From: Prevotellaceae bacterium | GTDB lineage: Bacteria; Bacteroidota; Bacteroidia; Bacteroidales; Bacteroidaceae | NCBI GenBank assembly: GCA_015257125.1 | Contig: JABZKU010000030.1 | Span: 1 to 25,973, forward strand | Length of the DNA stretch: 25,973 bases | Reading direction: 5' to 3' | Shown here: positions 21,781-25,973 of the stretch, piece after piece | Layout: every line of letters starts with the position of its first letter | Position numbering within the stretch: position 1 is the stretch's first letter | Made by a program: the position numbers and the translations under genes | The notes under the pieces: model-generated | Databases searched by the model: none | Told to the model about the DNA's origin: nothing | What the model saw: the letters and a program-made list of their open reading frames with translations, nothing else

Positions 21781-23229
21781 TCAAGGTTTGATATGGCGAT
21801 AGCATCCTATATCAGATTTTCCGCCTTCGGTCTGTGACTTTCCGTTGCGATCAAACGGAAAAGTGCGCTGCGTCACTGCAAAATCTGCTGCACCGACAGC
21901 CGCTGATTTGGCGTCAAGTGTAAAGGTAAACAACAACTTCTGCAAATCAAAACTCGGGTTGAAATTCCCGGCTTGGCGGCGCTTTTCGGGTGAATCCTGC
22001 TCAAACAAGCAGTTACGGAAGTGTTCCTTCTTGGTCGGTTTGGGCGTATTAAGCAAACAATGCGAGAAATCATAGTTGAACGCATCGTTCTTATAACGCG
22101 GAGAAGACTCGCCCACGAGATCATCGTTGTTGTATCCGCTGATGATACAGTTGACAAACGACGCGCGCTCAAGCGGAGCACGGCTACCCTCACCATAATT
22201 GCTGAAATGCAGCGCGACACCGCGGTCACCTGCCAAAGCATAAAATTGTCCGATCGTACAATGTGTGAATTCCGAACGTCCACCAATCAGGCGAACGCAA
22301 TCTCCGGCCGCATTGGTGATCTGGGTGTTGCCGACAGTCAGCGCGCATTGGCGGGCATACAGCCCATGTCCACCGACATTATGAATCAAAGAATTCGACA
22401 TCGTAAGTTTCTGTACATCAATCGATGAAGAGTCGCAACGTATGCCAAAATCTCCACTGTGAATCTCACAATACTCTAAGACATTGTCGTGGCTTTTGTC
22501 TGAAAAGACGACCCCACCCCATTGGCCGGGGATACGATCGTAGGGCTGGTTGCTGAACATGTAGCCCAAACGGTCGCCGCGCAATTCCACGGGTGCTCCA
22601 TTCTGCCCTTCAGCTCGCAGTGTGCCGTGCACAATGAGTCGTGCTTCGGGATGGAAATACAGGCGTGTGCCGGCACTCAAGGTGAGTGTGCTTCCTTCGG
22701 CCACAACCAAACTGTCCAAAATGCGATAAGGTCGTCGCTCGCTCCAAGTGATGTCACTTTCCACGCGATGAGCGCGTAAGTTGATCACACTTTGCGTTGA
22801 GGCAGTGAGCAGCACTTGTTGCTCCACCCCACTTTCCAAACGAAACACCAAACGATCTTCCAAGGCCGTGGGACTCACAGCATCCGAAGCGGGCGCATTG
22901 AGTTGCACAAACACGCGCAAACTGTCACCGCCCGCCACTTCTGTTGCTTCCCCGACTCCATTGGGCAAAAAGCTACCGTCTACGTTCACCGAAAACGGCG
23001 ATGCGGCACCCAATGCCAAGCGGATAGCAGCAATCCGCAACGTCTTGCGATGCGGATTGAAGACTTGAAACGTATAAGTGTTGGTCGGTTCGCCGGCCAG
23101 CACCGTATCAAGTGCCAAAGTGTCGCGTTCCAGCCGAAGTTGAGCATCAGCCGAAGAAGTGTACCCCTCCTCGCTCAAACAAGAGCAGAGGAGGGAACAC
23201 AAAAGGAAGAAAAAAGGTAAGTGCTTCAC
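21781..23229 (-). CDS. Right-handed beta-helix lipoprotein, probably surface exposed
   Basis: The 482-residue protein has a lipoprotein signal (MKHLPFFFLLCSLLCSC, lipid-anchored Cys17). It continues LSEEG, an acidic stretch right after the Cys that resembles Bacteroidota lipoprotein export signals and would place it on the cell surface (inference). Residues about 30-150 form a beta-rich domain. From about 165 to 400, repeated short strands with N, G, S and C turns (NVLEYCEIHSGDFGI, NSLIHNVGGHGLYA, HCTIGQF, NCIISGYNNDD) indicate a parallel beta-helix of the pectate-lyase-like superfamily. No lyase catalytic residues were recognised, so a binding or structural role is as likely as polysaccharide cleavage. 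It begins 4 nt after pepD. Confidence 0.82.
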   Translation of the reverse strand: MKHLPFFFLLCSLLCSCLSEEGYTSSADAQLRLERDTLALDTVLAGEPTNTYTFQVFNPHRKTLRIAAIRLALGAASPFSVNVDGSFLPNGVGEATEVAGGDSLRVFVQLNAPASDAVSPTALEDRLVFRLESGVEQQVLLTASTQSVINLRAHRVESDITWSERRPYRILDSLVVAEGSTLTLSAGTRLYFHPEARLIVHGTLRAEGQNGAPVELRGDRLGYMFSNQPYDRIPGQWGGVVFSDKSHDNVLEYCEIHSGDFGIRCDSSSIDVQKLTMSNSLIHNVGGHGLYARQCALTVGNTQITNAAGDCVRLIGGRSEFTHCTIGQFYALAGDRGVALHFSNYGEGSRAPLERASFVNCIISGYNNDDLVGESSPRYKNDAFNYDFSHCLLNTPKPTKKEHFRNCLFEQDSPEKRRQAGNFNPSFDLQKLLFTFTLDAKSAAVGAADFAVTQRTFPFDRNGKSQTEGGKSDIGCYRHIKP

Positions 23230-23233
23230 CTAA

Positions 23234-24682
23234 TTATTGGGCAGGAATATTCTTCAAAACGTCGAGCAGATGATCCCATACCATCTGTACTGTGGGGATC
23301 AACAGACGCTCGTCGGGCGAGTGCACACCGCGCAACGTGGGACCGAAGCTCACCATGTCGAGGTTCGGATATTTTTCGCTGAAGAGACCGCACTCGAGAC
23401 CGGCGTGAATGGCGCGAACAAGGGGTTCTTTGCCGAACAAACGCTTGTAGCTCTCCACGCAAACCTTCAAGATTTCGCTCTTCGGGTTCATTTTCCAACC
23501 GGGATAGCCCTCATTGGTCACACACTTCGCACCGCCCAACTCAAAGGCCGAACGAACCACAGCAGCCATGTACTCCAAATTGCTGGCCACGCTCGAGCGT
23601 TGCGAAGTGGTAGCCACAACTTGGTTGCCTTGCTTGCGCACGCTGGCCAGGTTGCTCGACGTTTCCACCAAGCCTTCAAGATCTTGGCTCATCGCAAAGA
23701 TACCATTGTGCACCACGCTGAGGCTCTTCAACATGCGCACAGCCTGTTCGGGGCAAATGCAAGTCGAAGCAGCATCTGCAGTTTCGAGGGCTGCCGTCAA
23801 ATCGGGTTCTGTTACGGAGAATTCCTCGCGCACCTTCGCCACAAAGGCTTCGAGTTCTGTCACGAACGTCGCAGCATAAGCCGTGGGTACGGCCACTGTC
23901 GCATGTGCCTCGCGGGGAATGGCGTTGTGCAAGCCACCGGCTTGAATATCGCAGAGACGAAGATCCGTTTTCTCGCACTGTTCGAGGAGGAAGCGCACCA
24001 ACAGCTTGTTGGCATTGGCGCGATTCTTATTGATATCGTCGCCGGAGTGTCCGCCGGTCAGGCCTTTCACGACAAAGTTGAACGTCGAAAAGCCTTCGGG
24101 CAGTTTTTCTTCGTCCACGGTGTAGGTGGCTTCCGTTCGTACCCCACCGGCACAACTTACGAAGAGTTGACCTTCGTCCTCAGAGTCGAGGTTGATGAGA
24201 TAGTCGCCCGACATAAATCCGGGTTTCATCTCGAAAGCTCCCGTCAAACCGGTTTCTTCGTCACGCGTGAACACGCATTCGATCGGGCCGTGCTCGATAT
24301 CCGTGGCTTGCAGCAGTGCCATTTCCATGGCGATGCCGATACCGTCGTCGGCGCCGAGCGTTGTGCCCTTTGCCTTGAGCCAATCGCCGTCCACATAGGT
24401 TTGGATGGCGTCGTTGTCGAAGTCAAATTCTACGTCCTTGTTCTTTTCGCAGACCATATCTTGGTGGCTCTGCAAAATGACCGTCTTGCGGTTTTCGTAA
24501 CCGGGCGTACCGGGTTTGCGAATCAGCACATTGCCGGCTTCATCCACCAGCGTTTCGAGGCCAAGATCCTCACCAAATTTACGGAGGAAGGCAGTTATCT
24601 TTTCCTCGCGCTTAGAAGGACGAGGAACTTTGTTGATTTGCGCGAAGCAATCGAATACGGATTGAGGTTGTAATTGTGCCAT
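23234..24682 (-). CDS. pepD: Aminoacyl-histidine dipeptidase (Xaa-His dipeptidase, M20 family)
   Basis: PepD is a cytosolic zinc dipeptidase with broad specificity, including Xaa-His dipeptides. This suits peptide-feeding Bacteroidales. The 482-residue product shows the two-metal M20C motifs: LQSHQDMVCE (His73, Asp75), GADDGIG (Asp112), TRDEETGLTGA (Glu142 and Glu143, catalytic base and ligand), INLDSEDEG, and RGVHSPDE with the final ligand His near 456. Length matches the family. The lipoprotein gene follows after 4 nt. Upstream, the region shared with the divergent small membrane protein has only a weak minus-strand box (one or two bases off TAnnTTTG at 24718-24725). Confidence 0.95.
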   Translation of the reverse strand: MAQLQPQSVFDCFAQINKVPRPSKREEKITAFLRKFGEDLGLETLVDEAGNVLIRKPGTPGYENRKTVILQSHQDMVCEKNKDVEFDFDNDAIQTYVDGDWLKAKGTTLGADDGIGIAMEMALLQATDIEHGPIECVFTRDEETGLTGAFEMKPGFMSGDYLINLDSEDEGQLFVSCAGGVRTEATYTVDEEKLPEGFSTFNFVVKGLTGGHSGDDINKNRANANKLLVRFLLEQCEKTDLRLCDIQAGGLHNAIPREAHATVAVPTAYAATFVTELEAFVAKVREEFSVTEPDLTAALETADAASTCICPEQAVRMLKSLSVVHNGIFAMSQDLEGLVETSSNLASVRKQGNQVVATTSQRSSVASNLEYMAAVVRSAFELGGAKCVTNEGYPGWKMNPKSEILKVCVESYKRLFGKEPLVRAIHAGLECGLFSEKYPNLDMVSFGPTLRGVHSPDERLLIPTVQMVWDHLLDVLKNIPAQ

Positions 24683-24724
24683 AGCTCACTACATTGAAAG
24701 TAGAACAATAAAATGTGCAAATCA

Positions 24725-24757
24725 TTTGTCGCGGACGAGGTCTTTGCACTATATTTG
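24725..24757 (+). promoter_or_regulatory. Promoter of the small membrane protein and Skp-like genes
   Basis: TTTG (24725-24728) and TATATTTG (24750-24757) are separated by 21 nt, a good Bacteroidota promoter. It lies 23 nt before the ATG at 24781. Confidence 0.75.
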
Positions 24758-24780
24758 CACCGCAAAAATAGAGAAAATAT

Positions 24781-25002
24781 ATGGAATCCCTTTTACTACT
24801 CACATTAATTATTGTTGGAATCTCGGTGCTCTTACTCTCCATTGGGATTCTCATCAAAGGACGTTTCGTCAATACGCACGTGAGTGGAAACAAAGCTTTG
24901 GAGAGCTGCGGAGTACACTGCGCCTCCACCCAAGATGCCGAACTGCGCACGGAGAATCCCCACGCGGTAAGTGAGCATTCACGCGAAACGGCTCAACATT
25001 GA
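24781..25002 (+). CDS. Small single-helix membrane protein, conserved Bacteroidales type of unknown function
   Basis: The 73-residue protein has one strong transmembrane helix (about residues 4-27), then a short basic stretch and a conserved-looking segment GRFVNTHVSGNKALESCGVHCASTQD, interrupted here by position: residues 27-46 and 47-52, with Cys43 and Cys47. From memory, similar short proteins with the same NTHV...KAL...G...C...QD pattern occur widely in Bacteroidales without assigned function. It has a good promoter and precedes a Skp-like lipoprotein by 56 nt, so an envelope role is plausible. The hydrophilic C-terminus is variable in look. The gene call is firm and the function is unknown. 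Confidence 0.82.
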   Translation: MESLLLLTLIIVGISVLLLSIGILIKGRFVNTHVSGNKALESCGVHCASTQDAELRTENPHAVSEHSRETAQH

Positions 25003-25058
25003 ACCACTTCAATTTGACATTCGAACATAACCCTATAATAACGCCTAACAACCTGAGT

Positions 25059-25667
25059 ATGAAGACACCGTTTTCCTTCTTCTTCGTGGCAGCATTGATG
25101 ATTCTGGCGAGCTTGTCGGCTTGCAAGAAAGAAAACAGCGCCACCCATTCGAGCAGCACCAAAACCCAAGCCGCAACTCCCTCCGAGCAGAAGCAGCAAG
25201 CCCCCATCGCCTACGTGGAAGTAGACTCCCTGCTCACGCAATACAAGTTCTGCACCGAAAACAAATCGGTGCTCGAAGCCAAAAGCAAGCAATACCAGTC
25301 GCAGGTAGCCGCAAAAATGGCACAAGTGCAGAAAGCCTACGCCGACTTCCAGCAGAAGATGCAAAACGGCACCTTCACCACGCGCGAACAAGCTGAAGCC
25401 GCTCAGCTCCGCATCCAAAGAATGCAGCAGGAAGGCGCCAAACTCGAAGAACAACTGCAGAAGCGCATGACAGCCGAACAAGAGAAGTTCAACAACACGC
25501 TGCGCGACAGCCTGCAATCCTTCCTCAAAGACTACAACAAAGAGATGGGCTACTCGATGATCGTCTCCAAACAAGGCGACAACGTCCTCTATGCCGATCC
25601 TTCGCTCAACCTCACAAAGGCCGTCATCGAAGGAATGAACAAACGCTACAAGAGCACCAAGAAATAA
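25059..25667 (+). CDS. OmpH/Skp-family lipoprotein
   Basis: Skp/OmpH proteins are periplasmic chaperones that hold unfolded outer-membrane proteins. The 202-residue product has a lipoprotein signal peptide ending LSAC, with Cys22 as the lipidated residue. A Thr/Ser/Gln-rich linker follows (about 26-48), then the Skp-like part: IAYVEVDSLL, a long amphipathic coiled coil rich in Gln, Lys and Glu (about 70-155), and the C-terminal YSMIVSKQGDNVLYADPSLNLTKAVIEGMNKRY that closes the Skp body. I start at the ATG at 25059, where the signal peptide begins. Anchoring by lipid differs from soluble E. coli Skp. bamA is not visible nearby. A strong terminator follows. Confidence 0.88.
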   Translation: MKTPFSFFFVAALMILASLSACKKENSATHSSSTKTQAATPSEQKQQAPIAYVEVDSLLTQYKFCTENKSVLEAKSKQYQSQVAAKMAQVQKAYADFQQKMQNGTFTTREQAEAAQLRIQRMQQEGAKLEEQLQKRMTAEQEKFNNTLRDSLQSFLKDYNKEMGYSMIVSKQGDNVLYADPSLNLTKAVIEGMNKRYKSTKK

Positions 25668-25689
25668 GCCCATTTCGGGTACAACACCG

Positions 25690-25727
25690 GCGGGCAGCCG
25701 ACCACAATGGTCGACTGCCCGCTTTTT
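25690..25727 (+). terminator. Intrinsic terminator after the Skp-like gene
   Basis: A 15-bp stem with one mismatch (25690-25704 with 25708-25722) and a 3-nt loop is followed by TTTTT. It lies 22 nt after the stop codon. Confidence 0.92.
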
Positions 25728-25973
25728 CGTGCCCGATTCTCACCCTTTGCCCCACTGTTTTTTTTACATCTCAAGTCCTATCGCCGAAGGGGTCCAACCG
25801 ACCCACGAAAAGCACGCCCCCTTTTGCCCAAAGGGCTCACTCTCCCCAAAAGCGGCCAGACATTCGCCTAAAAAGTCCACAACTTTTTCGCTAAACAAGA
25901 GAACTTTTCGGCAAAAGCTGAGGAGTTTTGAAACAAACTTCGCTTGTTTCTGCTCCTTATGCCACATTTTCGC
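25728..25973. other. Intergenic region at the right edge
   Basis: No supported gene is present. A 67-codon minus-strand open frame is explained by the 21-bp repeat array (25806-25953), whose unit is a whole number of codons. Confidence 0.55.
25806..25953 (-). repeat. Degenerate 21-bp phased repeat array, copy 3 (longest)
   Basis: On the minus strand, counting from 25941, TTT blocks fall at offsets 4, 25, 46, 67, 90, 109 and 130. This is a 21-nt step over about seven units, with one block shifted by two bases. GAAAA-like blocks follow seven bases after several TTT blocks. Units such as CTTTTGCCGAAAAG are short palindromes, and the core TTGTGGACTTTTT matches TGGGGACTTT in the 170-276 array. 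An earlier partial unit extends it to about 25953. Confidence 0.65.

Noticed and set aside
23237..24673. A 478-codon open frame antisense to pepD
   Set aside because: Same reasoning: pepD carries all metal-site motifs, and the antisense frame has no promoter box, signal or motif.

Overview
The window is a piece of a Bacteroidota (Bacteroidales) chromosome. The evidence is the TAnnTTTG -7 promoter motif in front of many genes, the lack of obvious Shine-Dalgarno sequences, a tmRNA whose tag reads GENNFALAA, and proteins of typical Bacteroidales type (single-chain L-serine dehydratase, TonB-dependent receptor with a carboxypeptidase-like N-domain, stand-alone RapZ C-terminal domain, pgeF beside obgE). 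The tag and gene set make me lean to Porphyromonas or a relative, which is an inference from memory and not a search result.

Layout. 1-53: truncated tRNA-Asp (minus). 362-3325 (plus): sdaA, panB and a secreted GH25 lysozyme. 3388-3785 (plus): tmRNA ssrA, which converges through two strong hairpin terminators on a minus-strand operon, transcribed rsmE, AmgK-like sugar kinase, RapZ-like protein, TonB-dependent receptor (8544 down to 3927). 8653-11869 (plus): hpt, adk, obgE, pgeF. 11870-14724: a gene-poor, repeat-rich segment holding an orphan DUF559/Vsr-like nuclease, a secreted protein of unknown function and a decayed 5' copy of that secreted gene. 14725-17001 (minus): DbpA-like RNA helicase, DUF4375 (DMP19-like) protein and smpB in overlapping order. 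Then, all minus, nudC, a phosphoglucomutase, dnaB, and pepD followed by a beta-helix lipoprotein. 24781-25667 (plus): a small one-helix membrane protein and a Skp/OmpH-like lipoprotein.

Most genes are housekeeping: nucleotide salvage and homeostasis (hpt, adk), ribosome biogenesis and rescue (obgE, rsmE, dbpA-like, smpB and ssrA), cell-wall sugar handling (AmgK-like, RapZ-like, pgeF, GH25), central metabolism (sdaA, panB, pgm, pepD), replication (dnaB) and envelope functions. smpB and ssrA, the two parts of trans-translation, are both present but about 11 kb apart.

The least explained DNA is non-coding. (i) A degenerate 21-bp unit, with a TTT block followed seven bases later by GAAAA and often palindromic, occurs as phased arrays at 170-276 and 25806-25953, with a weaker copy near 12150-12235. 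21 bp is two helical turns. (ii) 12270-12655 carries seven GGTGAAGG boxes in alternating orientation, bracketed by two perfect alternating purine-pyrimidine tracts. (iii) A possible minus-strand small transcript starts near 12105 and a possible plus-strand one near 14478. No CRISPR array, insertion sequence, prophage or recognised defence island was seen.
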